Source: Ancistrus triradiatus
Taxonomy: Eukaryota > Chordata > Actinopteri > Siluriformes > Loricariidae
Assembly: GCA_025084515.1 (NCBI GenBank)
Contig: JAJAGP010000431.1
Span: 62,001 to 126,000, forward strand
DNA: 64,000 bases
Direction: 5' to 3'
A model generated the notes under the pieces. It did not search any database, was not told the origin of the DNA, and was given only the letters and a program-made list of their open reading frames with translations. The position numbers and the translations under genes were made by a program. Shown piece by piece: positions 35,295 to 45,925 of the stretch; within the stretch, counting starts at the first letter, position 1; each line of letters starts with the position of its first letter.

Positions 35295-36062
35295 TGTCAC
35301 GGATCGCCAGGACAGGGACCTGATGTGTTCTTCCAGGCTGCTGGGGGGCGATACGGACAAGGACAGGTGTGGTCACCCGTCGGACTGTGGAGCACCTGAA
35401 GGAGAAGCTAGGACCCTGATTAGCATTACTTTCAGGTGTACCACGGGTTATTTAGGCAGGGTGTCCTAGCTCTCCCAAAGCGGGGATCAACAGTTTGTGA
35501 TCATTCCGGTCTGACGGTGGTTTATACTCGCTTTGATCGCGTTTAGGGTGCGCGATCGCCGACGCTGCGTCGTGTTTGTCGGTAAGCCTATGTTAAGTCT
35601 GCCTATGTTGTTAAACGCATGAAGGTCCGCGTACTTAGTTAAGACTGCCTATGTTGTTAAACGCGTGAAGGTCCGCTTATATTGCTACATTGTTAAACGC
35701 GTGAATGTCCGCCTATACTGCTAAGTCTGCATATGTGGTTAGAAGCATGCAGGTCCACTATTTTGTTATGGCTTGTTTTGTTTAAATGCATGAAGGTCCG
35801 CATATAGGGTTGTATATGGTACGCCCGTCCATGTTGGTTCAGAGCCGGAGGCCTGGTTACATTGGTTAGGGGCTTTAAGCCTGTTTATGTTTATTCAGAG
35901 CTACGAGCCTGTTTATGTTGTTTTTGAGTTAGAGGCCTGTTTAAGTTGTGAAAGAGCTAGAAACCTGTTTATGTTGGTTTTCTCCTTTATTTCAAATAAA
36001 TATGGTGATTCTTATAGAACCTGCTCTCGTCTCCTATCTGCCCAGTAAGTCCCGTCGTGACA
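35295..36062 (+). repeat. 5' LTR (768 bp)
   Basis: The first 250 bp and last 300 bp are nearly identical to the 3' LTR. It has a block (near 35515-35570) that is missing from the 3' LTR. The middle holds three good copies and one degenerate copy of a unit starting 'ttgttaaacgcgtgaaggtc'. The last third holds degenerate 'gagctagaagcctgtttatg' units. An 'aataaa' near 35995 is a likely polyadenylation signal. Confidence 0.9.
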
Positions 36063-36082
36063 GATTGATCCCCCCCCCAACC

Positions 36083-36470
36083 ATGGAGACGGCAGGTTCT
36101 CATGCTACCCCCATATGGTCAGTGTCAGTAGTCAGGGCTCCCCTGCCTGATGAATATGATGGGGACCCTCTTAAGTATGGGGATTTCCTGAGGCAGTGCT
36201 CCAGGTATTTTCGGTCCAGGCAGCATTTTTCAGAGTATGAGCGGGTGCATTTTGCAGACTGGCGTTTGATGGGGCCAGCATTGATTTGGGCGCTGGATAA
36301 CCGGTCCCAGCTGGAGTCAGGCACCTGCGCACAAATTTTTGAAAGGCTGAGGGAGAGGTTTTGCCCTCCTTCACAGACGAGGCCAGGGGGTTGAGAAACG
36401 TTGTAACCTGGCTTTCGTACCATGCCCGGTATGCTGCTTATGCGCCAAATGCAAGATACCCCATTTGTTA
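36083..36470 (+). pseudogene. gag-like capsid fragment, frameshifted
   Basis: From the ATG at 36083 a frame runs to a TGA at 36392. It includes DEYDGDPLKYGDFLRQCSRY, YERVHFADWRLMGPALIWAL and FERLRERF, the aromatic- and arginine-rich pattern of retrotransposon capsid domains (sushi/RTL type). Near 36365 the reading shifts: a second frame continues with FTDEARGLRNVVTWLSYHAR before a TAG at about 36469. No CCHC zinc knuckle is visible. The gag product would have packaged the element RNA; this copy is broken. Confidence 0.75.
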
Positions 36471-37244
36471 GTTGCAGGAAGGGGTTAGCCACATATAGAC
36501 CAGTGATCCGTAGCACTGAATCTGACCACGCCGCGCTCATGAACTCCATAAAGGAGCAAGTAGCGCCCCGTGGCTCAATACCCAAGCAATTAAGGCTCAA
36601 CAGCCCAAATGATGGGTCAGTAAGCAATGTTTCTGAGCAGTCAGCGCACCGTAGCTCTGTTGGCGAGCCGGTAGCGCCTCGGAGCTCAGCACACAAGTCG
36701 CTTGTGTCCGCGGACCCTGTGTCTAAGCGTGTTTGCTTTCCTTTTGACCACACTGGTCTGGAATTTGAACCTATAGCGGTGGAATCCGATGTTTCTGAAC
36801 ATGATAGTTCAGTATCTGAATCTCTAGTCGTGGAGTCTCGTGTTAATGACCACACTGACCTGGCAGTTGAACCAGTAGCGGTGGATGTTTGTGGTTATGA
36901 CCATTCTGGCTCAGTGGTGGAACCAAAGACGTCTGGTACTGCCGTTTTTGATTAAGCTAGCTCAGTCAGCGAGCCGATAGTTTTGTATGGTCGTGTTGCA
37001 GTACAGGCTAGCTCAATCGTGGAGTCGTTGGCTTCATGTAATTCTGTTTGTGTTCCTGAGCAAGTTAGCTCTGTGATTGAGCCGATTGCGTGTCGTCGTG
37101 GTGTGTCGAAATTCGTTAGCGTCGTACCGATTCCCACACCACGGACTATTGCGTCACGGACACCCGCACAGCAGACACTCGTGCCGACTCCCGTGCCTCG
37201 GACACGTGCCGACTCCCGTGCCTCGGACACTCATGCCAGTGTCT

Positions 37245-37394
37245 GCGTCGAGGGCGTCAGCAGTTCCTGCGGCTGCGTCGAGGGCGTCAGCAGTTCCTGC
37301 GGCTGCGTCGAGGGCGTCAGCAGTTCCTGCGGCTGCGTCGAGGGCGTCAGCAGTTCCTGCGGCTGCGTCGAGGGCGTCAGCAGTTCCTGCGGCT
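37245..37394 (+). repeat. Five perfect 30-bp tandem repeats
   Basis: Units begin at 37245, 37275, 37305, 37335 and 37365 with 'gcgtcgagggcgtcag'. A sixth unit starts at 37395 and merges into the 57-bp array. Thirty bases is ten codons, so copy-number change keeps the frame. Confidence 0.95.
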
Positions 37395-37396
37395 GC

Positions 37397-37680
37397 GTCG
37401 AGGGTGACGACCGCTCCAGTAGCCGTGCCGAGGGCCGCTGGTCCTATGGAGGTGTCGAGGGTGACGACCGCTCCAGTAGCCGTGCCGAGGGCCGCTGGTC
37501 CTATGGAGGTGTCGAGGGTGACGACCGCTCCAGTAGCCGTGCCGAGGGCCGCTGGTCCTGTGGAGGTGTCGAGGGTGACGACTGCTCCACTAGCCGTGCC
37601 GAGGGCGACGACTGCTCCAGTGGCCGTGCCGAGGGCGACGGCTGCTCCAGTGGCGTGCCGAGGGCAACGGCTGATCCAGT
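37397..37680 (+). repeat. 57-bp tandem repeats, then 30-bp variants
   Basis: Units begin at 37397, 37454 and 37511 ('gtcgagggtgacgacc') at exact 57-bp spacing. A partial fourth starts at 37568, then about three 30-bp variants with 'gccgagggcgacg'. Both lengths are multiples of three. Near 37655 one base is missing from the last variant. Confidence 0.93.
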
Positions 37681-37898
37681 GGCCGTGCCAGAGGCCGTGA
37701 GTTCCCGTGAGGTTCGGCAGGAGGTCGTCAGTTCCCGTGAGGCCCAGCGAGAGGCGGTCTGCTTGGGGGAGGCCACAAGTCCCGGGAACTGTTCGTGTGC
37801 CTTGCTTTCCCCCAGGTGCCGCCCAGAGAGAAAGCCCCCAGACAGGAAGAGGAGGGCCCGGGGGGCCCTTCATAAAGGAGCCCTGGCTGCGTCTCGGG

Positions 37899-37917
37899 CT
37901 CCTTTGGGGGGGGGGGG
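37899..37917 (+). promoter_or_regulatory. Polypurine tract
   Basis: A run of 12-13 G directly before TGTCACG of the 3' LTR, as expected for the plus-strand primer of an LTR retrotransposon. Confidence 0.8.
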
Positions 37918-38755
37918 TGTCACGGATCGCCAGGACAGGGACCTGATGTGTTCTTCCAGGCCGCTGGGGGGCGATACGGACAAGGACAGGTGTGGTGCTC
38001 CGTCGGACTGTGGAGCACCTGAAGGAGAAGCTAGGACCCTGATTAGCATTACTTTCAGGTGTACCACGGGTTATTTAGGCAGGGTCCTAGCTCTCCCAAA
38101 GCGGGGATCAACAGTTTGTGATCATTCCGGTCTACACGCTGCGTCGTGTTTGTCGGTAAGCCTATGTTAAGTCTGCCTATGTTGTTAAACACGTGAAGGT
38201 CCGCGTATTTAGTTAAGTCTGCTTACATTGTTAAACGCGTGAAGGTCCGTGTATATTGTGAAGTTGGCTTACATTGTTAAACGCGTGAAGGTCCGCGTAT
38301 ATTGTGCAGTTGGTTTATGCTGCATTTATGTTGTTAAACCAACTGCATACAACCACCGCGTACTTAGTTAAGACTGCCTACATTGTTAAACGCGTGAATG
38401 TCCGCCTATACTGCTAAGTCTGCATATGTGGTTAGAAGCATGCAGGTCCACTATTTTGTTAAGGCTTGTTTTGTTTAAATGCGTGAAGGCCCGCATATAG
38501 GGTTGTATACGGTACGCCCGTCCATGTTGGTTCAGAGCCGGAAGCCTGGTTACATTGGTTAGGGGCTTTAAGCCTGTTTATGTTTATTCAGAGCTACAAG
38601 CCTGTTTATGTTGTTTTTGAGTTAGAGGCCTGTTTAAGTTGTGAAAGAGCTAGAAGCCTGTTTACGTTGGTTTTCTCCTTTATTTCAAATAAATATGGTG
38701 ATTCTTATAGAACCTGCTCTCGTCTCCTATCTGCCCAGTAAGTCCCGTCGTGACA
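37918..38755 (+). repeat. 3' LTR (838 bp)
   Basis: It matches the 5' LTR at both ends but is 70 bp longer. It lacks a block of about 45 bp and has an expanded central array (four good 'ttgttaaacgcgtgaaggtc' units plus one degenerate). It also contains a 12-bp-arm hairpin (38306-38317 with 38335-38346) that is absent from the 5' LTR. Other differences are scattered single changes. Confidence 0.9.
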
Positions 38756-38760
38756 CAGTG

Positions 38761-39468
38761 TAGGCGAGTCCTCAGCGGCTCCCAGCATGCCTTGAGGGTC
38801 CACCATACGACACCTTTTATCGTTATTTTTCATACAAGGCAATTACTGCATCAGTTTCATGTAAATAGTGTGCTTTCAGTTTATGATAATGCCTTTAATC
38901 ATGTTATGAAGTATAGCTACAATGAGAGCATAAAGGCCTGTGCATCAGTTACAGCTCCTTTCAGAGCTATTCAATGCAAATTGGTGAGCATTTAATAAAA
39001 GCTTCATTATGAATTCCTGCTATTGCTGTGTCTTCTTCGACGCTACAATATAAAATCAGATGTGATTAGTTAAACACTGGACAGCCTAGATTGTGATCTG
39101 ACCATTAAGATGAAATGTAACACTGTTGTGGAAGAGTTGTTTATATATTTTAAACACACAAAAAATAGTTGGCCAATTCAACCAAAATAACAGCACTTCA
39201 TATAATCAGAATGAGATTTAATTCATGCTTTGTAGTTCAGAGATACTGTAAGATTGATGGCATCGAAATTGCATTCAACAAATGTATTGCATTAATATTC
39301 AATAAATCACAGCAGGACTAGTCAATCACAATCATTTGAGAGGGCAAGTAAACAGTAGAGGACAGTTTCTGCTCAAGCACAGTCAACTGCCTAATGGTGT
39401 TGGACGAGCAAATGTTTAAAAGGATGAGCTGTCTTCATGGAACTCAAATGAACAATGAGCACATTTAC
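38761..39468. other. No gene seen
   Basis: Unrecognised AT-rich sequence after the LTR element. Confidence 0.5.
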
Positions 39469-39827
39469 ATGCACTTAATAATCCGATCATAGCCAGATTT
39501 CTGCAGTTATCTGATTATTCAAGTTGTCATGTCTACAGCATACGCCAATCTACAAATCAGATTAAGACATCTGATAGAGAGGGGTGGTTTTTACCCCAGT
39601 AATCGATTTCAATTGGTTATCTCAGTCTGCCCATGTGCACAGAGCGGCTAATGAAAAAGAAAAAGAAAAAAACTGGCAACCCTGGAATTAAACGCAGCAC
39701 TCGCCAAACTGCTATCGAACCCTTTGTGGAGACTCTGAAATGAAGTATATACTCGAGAAAATTAAGAATTTGATTATTTTATATTAAAGTTTGAGGTTTA
39801 AGTCACATTTCTGTGAGATTTCTGAGT

Positions 39828-40020
39828 GGGACTGGTAGCCCAGCGGTTGAGGTACTGGACTATGGACCAGAAGGTCCAGGGTTCAAATCCTGCATCTGCC
39901 AAGCTGCCACTGTTGGGTCCTTGAGCAAGGCCCTTAACCCACAATTGCTTGGATTGCAAGGTTGTATCAATTGTAAGTCGCTCTGGATCAGGGCGTCTGC
40001 TAAATGCTGTAAATGTGAAT
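39828..40020 (+). mobile_element. tRNA-derived SINE, copy 5 (tandem pair, left)
   Basis: Same family; A box 'tagcccagcgg', B box 'ggttcaaatcc'. It shares with copy 6 the private variants 'tcctgcatctgcc' and 'ggattgcaaggttgtatc'. Confidence 0.93.
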
Positions 40021-40031
40021 GAATATTTTGT

Positions 40032-40223
40032 GGGACTGTGGTAGCCTAGTGGTTAAGGTACTGGACTATGGACCAGAAGGTCCAGGGTTCAAATCCTGCA
40101 TCTGCCAAGCTGCCACTGTTGGGTCCTTGAGCAAGGCCCTTAACCCACAATTGCTTGGATTGCAAGGTTGTATCAATTGTAAGTCGCTCTGGATAAGGGC
40201 TTCTGCTAAATGCTGTAAATGTA
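40032..40223 (+). mobile_element. tRNA-derived SINE, copy 6 (tandem pair, right)
   Basis: Starts 11 bp after copy 5 in the same orientation and is almost identical to it, including variants not found in other copies. A local duplication of one SINE is therefore more likely than two insertions. Confidence 0.93.
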
Positions 40224-40347
40224 AGATTATTGCCTGATTGCAAAGTAGAAATCAGATCATTGCCCGAGACATGTAAACCCAGAGGTTTTCCATTATCTGA
40301 TTACTTAAGCGCATGCATACTCATTGATCGGATTACTGACAAGATCC

Positions 40348-40697
40348 GGGGCCGTATTCATAAACATTCTAAGAGCTACGAGTAGCTCCTAGTGACAAAA
40401 ATCAATTTTTAGAATTGTGGGCGTTTCCCTCAAAGTTATAAGTAGACCCTAGTTAAGATAAAAGTTATTCATAAAGCATAACCCCTAAAACAGCTAATAA
40501 GGTGAAAAAGCTGATAGGAGTAGGGAGGAGGACTTCTAGGATTGTTAGGAGTTCTCTTACGCATAAGAGAAAATGGAGGAAAGACGACGAGGAACAAGAA
40601 ATGTTTCCAAACACTGAACAACAGCGAGTTAATCAAACGCTACCAGTTACATCATTTGTGTGTGTATTTGTATCATAGACTGTAGATATAGTCTATG

Positions 40698-40773
<76 letters not shown>

Positions 40774-40940
40774 ATGAGTGAGGAGGTGATAACCGGGTCA
40801 ACCCCGCCTCCTCACTGAGATGAAAAGTTCTGGCTTCTCCTTGCTCAGAGTTGCTCTCAGATCGCTTCTGAATCAGTCTTAAGCTAAAACTCCTAGGTAG
40901 TAGTTTTTAAGGTACGTTACGAGCTCCCTAAGTGTATTCT
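40348..40940. mobile_element. Putative Harbinger-like MITE
   Basis: The 5' end 'gggccgtattcataaacatt' and the following 'ctaagagctacgagtagctc' resemble termini of fish PIF/Harbinger MITEs. The 3' end near 40920-40940 is only loosely complementary. A (TG)n(AG)n microsatellite interrupts it. Assignment is from memory of the terminal pattern. Confidence 0.4.
40700..40773. repeat. (TG)n(AG)n microsatellite
   Basis: About 25 TG units followed by about 11 AG units without interruption. Confidence 0.97.
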
Positions 40941-43311
40941 TAAAAAAATGTGCATGTGAACGCAATCAATGTGCTACCCCTAAATCAGTACTAATAACAG
41001 AGTAAAATGGAGCATAAATGCAAAATTTGCATTAAAATTTAAAAAATCTTAATTCAGAAGTCGCTCTTTCTGTCGATACTTCTCTACTGTCTGTGTTAAG
41101 CTTCTATATAGCAGGTGACTAGTCATCATTCTTTAGTAAAAACAGGTTTTTTTTTCTATACGTGTAGGTTAGTGTTACGAGTTTAAGTTTAAGGTTTAAA
41201 AACTTAAACTAGTTAAAATAACACATAATTAACAGAAAATGCTTTGCTGTTAAATCTCATCTGGTTATTTTCTGAGCACAAACCAATGGAACTTACAGGT
41301 GTCTTTACTTAAAGGATGGATTTACAATCTGTACGACGATTTTTACTTGTTATTCTAAAATACACACGTTCTCCACAATGTTGCTGTAATCTAACAGTCT
41401 GCTAACCGCTAAGCCAGGTGTGTCAAAGGGGTACTGGGAGAAGGTGGTGGCACATACTGAATTACACCCTCTTTGTCTGTCTCCTTTTCAGAGACTGTTA
41501 GTTGGGAAGAAAATAAAGTGTGCGATTCTGTGGAAGTTAACTTTAACTCTTTGATACAATCCTTTTCTTCCTAACTGCATGCTCTCCTAAAGCCCAGCCT
41601 CGTCATCAGTAATCTAGGCAGGCTGCTCAGTAATAACTCTGCAATCTCTAGAGCAAACAAGCAGTCACGCTGCATGAGAAGGTATCTTTTGTTTTTAATC
41701 AGCACGATGCGTCAGACAATGTACACAGACAAGCGCTATGAAAAAATCCGCAGCTGCAGCCAAATACTTGGCCTGAATAAGAAGCAGGATTTGCACCAAA
41801 GAATGAATCACAATGAATCAGTAAGATTTATTGAAACTTTAGTATAACAGAGAAAGTAGCTAGAGGTATAGCAAGTGTGCTGCCAATTCCAGCACGTTTC
41901 CCTTCAATCACTTTCAATTACCAAACACTTGCCTTTAAAAAATGAGTCATTTTATGACTGCAGATAGACCAATTGTCCTCCTAGCTGTATTTTACACTAG
42001 CCACAGCTTTGAGAGTAAAAGACTTTACAGCTGACTAGCTTCTTCCTTCTACTCTCAGAAAACTATTGACAAAGCTCTGTGGAGTGGCATGACAGGATCC
42101 TGGGACGGAAAGGCCAAGATGGATGAAAGCACAGAATATCAGTTCACATACACAATGGATATAATTAATCTTCCTTGCTGGTATCAGAAGATTATTTGGA
42201 AAAAGTGGATGCGAGTCAGTGGGGAAGTGGAGCGGATGATAAAATGACAGCAAGTCCGTTAGAGATCTGGCATTACGGACATGTAAAGTAAAGGAAAGCA
42301 GCAAGAAGTGAGAATTATTTCCCAAGCAACTGAGGGCAAAGATAATCTGGATAAATGTTGACAGAGCACAGTCAATATTTTGGACAGCTCCAAATTGAGG
42401 TGACAGAGGAGAAATACTAGTTGACAAGGGAACTAATATGTATTTCAAGTCTTATTTCATCTCTCTCTTCCATTCTGGCTGAGCTGAAAGGTTACAAGGT
42501 GAGGTCCCCATTGCAGCCCATGCTAGATCTTTCAAATGGAGTTAAATCTCTGGCTGTACAACTTCAGATTTCAGTCCGTTTCATTCCAGAGAAACCAATA
42601 CTTTAAAAAGACTACACCACACAGCACAGGGTCATACGACTGATTGATTGTTCGGTCTGTGTTCAACGCCATGGTAACCCGTAGTTCCTTTCCATGGCAG
42701 GAAGCGGTAGTGGTGGGTCTATGACATTGTATCTTTGAGGGAGCTAAGGTTTCTCCTATTGTGCTCAGCATTCCAAGCTTCTGGTGGTATCTTGTGCATA
42801 CAGCCAGTATCTGTTTCACTGTTACGGGTAGCAAGAGCTGCACACTGGTGCACTCTCACCCCAAAGGTCAGAAGAATAGACTACATGGAAGCAGAACTTC
42901 TTCCTGTTTGCCCAACATGACAGTTGTGAACATGTCTTTGTAGCAGCGTTCCTCATTAAGTCTGTTAAATGGCCTGTCTCAAGAGAATTAGTCTCTGATT
43001 CTTACAATGCTAATCACATTCTGGGAGATTAGATGGAAATCTACTTAAGCTGAAAATGAAGACTTGGGTTAATTTTAGATTTCTTTTCCATTGCCTTAGA
43101 TTGAACCATTTACGCGTTGTACATAAGGCTCAAAATACCTGTGTTATTGTTTTTTTCACCTCAGTAGAATAAATGTCATCTACGTCATAACTACACAACC
43201 AAAAGTCACTGCTGTGAACTTGAAATATAACCAATAACCAATTTTAAACAGGTTTATGTAAATATTTAGGAATGGCTCTGTTATGTTTCCACCTACTACA
43301 ATTTAACATAC
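40941..43311. other. No gene seen; low-repeat stretch
   Basis: No recognised repeat or coding region over 2.3 kb. The 137-codon minus frame at 42035-42448 has no recognised domain. Confidence 0.45.
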
Positions 43312-44520
43312 ACTTACTGGCAAAAAATAAAGCATCCACATAGAAATGACGGATTGTTGCAAAACTCAACATGCAGATATGTAAATGATTACAGATGTGG
43401 TCTGATTAGACACTAGGTCTTGCCACAAGAGGCTGTAAAAGTGTTTCCCCCTCTGTCTATAAAAAGTCTCTCAAAGGCTACTTTTGGGTAGTCTACCTTC
43501 TGGTAAGAGATCTTTGACTACTAGACATACCTGTACAACACATTAAAAGACATTTTGTCCAGTTTACAGATTTTGAGAGGGGGTACGCCATTGGACTGAG
43601 AGAAGGAGGATGAACGTTTTGATGAACTGGCTGCTATCTAGGCCGTTCTGACCTAGCTGTTAAGAGGTGTTGAGAGCAGTGGTTTCATGAGCGCACGCAC
43701 ATGGAGAACAGGCTCCAAACGGCCCAGTCAGTTCACCAGTAAAGAGGGTCACAATGCACCGACAAGCATGAGCAACTCCCACAGTTTCATTGTGCACCCT
43801 CCAGACACAGGTGGCACCTTCAATACACACCCCTGTCTCTGTCCGAACCATTTCCAGGAATTTTTTTGTCATGGCACACGCCACCTTCACATGCATTTGC
43901 AGTTGCATCATGAACAAGAAACCTAGACATGTATGAACTGGGACTGTATTTTCTTTAGTGTTGAATCCAGGTTCTGACTGGGATACGACAGTCGTGTTCG
44001 AGTACGGGGGCCTCATGGTCAGCACTTCAATCCTGCCTTTGTTGTGCAGCTGCCCCAACTGCTGGTGGGATGATCTGGGGAGCCATCACATACGACAGTC
44101 AGTGACCCCTAGTAGTGATACGAGGGACACTAACAGTTCAGCAATATGTTTAGGACATCCTGCAGCCGTGTGTTACCTCATGCTAGGGCTTTCAAATGGC
44201 ATTTTTCAGCAGGATATTGCTCACTCAAGCACAGCAAGGGTTTCCCAGAAATGTCTCCGCAAGATTGCAACAATTCCTTGGCCTGCCTGGTCACCAGATT
44301 TATTGCCAATTGAGCATTTATGGAATCAGCTGGGACACCAGCTTAGGCAAACTATGAGTGTAGAGGATTTACAGGCCATGCTGTGGGCTAATGTGTCATA
44401 GAGGCATGTCTATTAGTCATCGATCTCTCTCCTAGTGGTACACTACCCAAAAGTAGCCTCTAAGAGCCTTTTTATAGTGCAGTGGGGGACCCTCTTGTGG
44501 CAAGACCCAGATCTGTAAAT
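43312..44520 (+). mobile_element. Tc1-like element TcG, 3' end missing
   Basis: A long inverted pair marks its ends: 43430-43497 ('tcttgccacaagagg' ... 'ctacttttgggtagt') against the complement at 44440-44510. The 5' terminus extends further out ('acttactggcaaaaaataa' at about 43314); the matching outer 3' terminus is absent. The internal transposase is described separately. Confidence 0.8.
43560..44400 (+). pseudogene. Tc1-type transposase relic (TcG)
   Basis: The N-terminal and middle parts are heavily shifted. The last part is open (frame 43958-44401) and shows QQDIAHSSTARVSQ (second Asp) and WPAWSPDLLPIEHLWNQLG (catalytic Glu). The first Asp block is not recognisable. Tc1 superfamily, on the IAH/STARV side of the family; inactive. 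Confidence 0.82.
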
Positions 44521-45144
44521 GTAAACTAGCAGACAAAGCAGAACGCATTCAAGAGGTTTTCATAGGTTTGAGGAAACGTATTGTGGTTTGGGATAGAATA
44601 CATTAAAAGGTAAGCCTACTTTGGATCCCTATATGTATGTTTTACCAATGGAAAGGAATCAATATTTAATACTGCCACATGACACAGTTTTTGTCAATCC
44701 TATAGCTTGACCTCTACAACAGTTACCTCTACTATATGTTATATTTGCATTGGATTTTACTTAAGTTGTAACGACTACAACGTGTTTTCAGCCTTGCTAG
44801 CAGAGTAGAACATGCCAAGGCTGGGCATTCATTGGCACAGCTTCATCTGGAGCAGCATCAGAAGAGAAACTGGGCCAATTTTGAGTACAGCTTATATTGG
44901 CCTGAATCTTGACACAGCTTTCTTGGGTTAATACTAGGGTGGCACAATATATGGCTTGTTACTTGTCAGTTAAATTGTTAATAGCCTTTGGGAGCAATCG
45001 CAGAAAACACATGCAATTAAGACCTCTCATGAGCCACAATATTTCATTGTTGATATTTCTCTTAAAATTCCTATTGTACTGATAAGTCATTTTATAGACT
45101 GGATCCCAAAGACATTCTAATAATTTTAATCAGACATTGCAATT
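44521..45144. other. No gene seen
   Basis: Unrecognised sequence. Confidence 0.5.
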
Positions 45145-45925
45145 TTCTTAGCCGATTTCAATTGCTGATTTTTTTTACCATATGATCGGCCAATTACAAT
45201 TTTAGTTCTGTGTAAGAATAATAAATTTCAGCATTACAGCAGACATTTTTATTCAAGTTTTTTTTTAATGGAAACTTAGCTTAGCAGGGGCTGCTGGCTT
45301 GTGTCGGCTCTGCACTAGCTTTAGCTTTAACCCCTTTGCCTTTGTTAGTTTTGTCAAATTCTGCATAATCAGTTGGATAACGCTGTCTTAAACGTCTTAT
45401 TAAATTTGTTCTTCCAAACGTTTTCGGAGTTGTTCCCCTGCGGCTTATTTTCGCTATTCATGTATTGCAAACAGCACAGTCTGAAGAGCTTCCACACTGA
45501 AGACATGGCTGTGTCCAAAATAAATTCTTAATTCCTCTTTAGTCTGCCTACTTCCTCCTTAGTAAGGTGCTATATAGAGAGACATTTTGGTTTAGTAAGT
45601 AGCACTCAAAATATAACTGAAATCTAACACTTCCTCATGAACATGCGTCAGCAGCCATCTCAAACAAACCGGTGACTGAGCCGTATACTTTTGGTGTTTA
45701 AAGCTCTGTATACACATGAATCAAACTCTGAATTAAAGTTAATAAAAGCACTGCGCTGACTGGGTGGCTGTTTCTGCTGCTGGCGCTGTTATGTGCTGCA
45801 CAAACGTAAATGTGACCAGCGCAGAACTGGTCATATGAGACGATCAGCCGATCACCGGTTTGGCCGATCACACCGAAAATTTGCCGATTCCAGTCACCAG
45901 CAGTTCAAACGGTGCATCTCTAATT
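45145..45925 (+). mobile_element. hAT-like non-autonomous element, copy 2
   Basis: Shares 'cactagctttagcttt', 'ggtggctgtttctgctgctg' and 'aaatgtgaccagcgcagaac' with 13923-14645. It ends 'acggtgcatctct', a hAT-type terminus complementary to the start of copy 1. A segment (about 45530-45680) absent from copy 1 may be a later insertion. No transposase is visible. Confidence 0.6.

Larger units (their letters stand above)
36422..37917 (+). pseudogene. Repetitive Pro/Ala/Ser/Val-rich domain of the LTR element
   Basis: A long reading frame follows gag, interrupted by a TAA at 36953. The first part (36422-37180) has loosely repeated D-H-x-S-x-x-V-x-E-P-V-A phrases. A perfect 25-bp duplication at 37181-37230 shifts the frame by one. 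The following part reads ASRASAVPAA and VTTAPVAVPRAAGP repeats, and a 1-bp loss near 37655 returns to the earlier frame (RATADPVAVPEA...). The product would be disordered. It occupies the place where pol normally sits or begins. GC content is far above that of the neighbouring DNA. Confidence 0.7.
35290..38760 (+). mobile_element. Non-autonomous Ty3/gypsy-type LTR retrotransposon (gag only)
   Basis: Direct LTRs at 35295-36062 and 37918-38755 both start TGTCACG and end CGTGACA. A 5-bp target duplication (cagtg) lies at 35290-35294 and 38756-38760. A G-rich polypurine tract directly precedes the 3' LTR. The 1856-bp interior has a gag-like region and a long repetitive domain, but no protease, reverse transcriptase, RNase H or integrase. 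No tRNA-type primer site (starting TGG) follows the 5' LTR. Gag character and LTR features suggest a Ty3/gypsy relative near the sushi group, which is inference. The element must have used enzymes from a partner. Confidence 0.9.
39470..40322. mobile_element. MITE-like element interrupted by a SINE pair
   Basis: The left end 'acatgcacttaataatccg' is an approximate inverted match to 'gattacttaagcgcatgc' at 40300-40317. 'aatcagat' motifs recur inside. Two SINEs (39828-40020 and 40032-40223) occupy its middle. It belongs to a class of fish MITEs known to me by its ends; no transposase is present. Confidence 0.55.

Noticed and set aside
36100..36855. 251-codon open frame on the minus strand
   Set aside because: Antisense to the gag-like and repeat region, whose sense frame has the capsid-like pattern.
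37245..37394. CRISPR-like array
   Set aside because: Units are contiguous 30-mers without variable spacers, inside a retrotransposon of a vertebrate.
37154..37873. 239-codon open frame on the minus strand
   Set aside because: Antisense to the GC-rich tandem arrays, where frame-preserving repeats keep several frames open at once.
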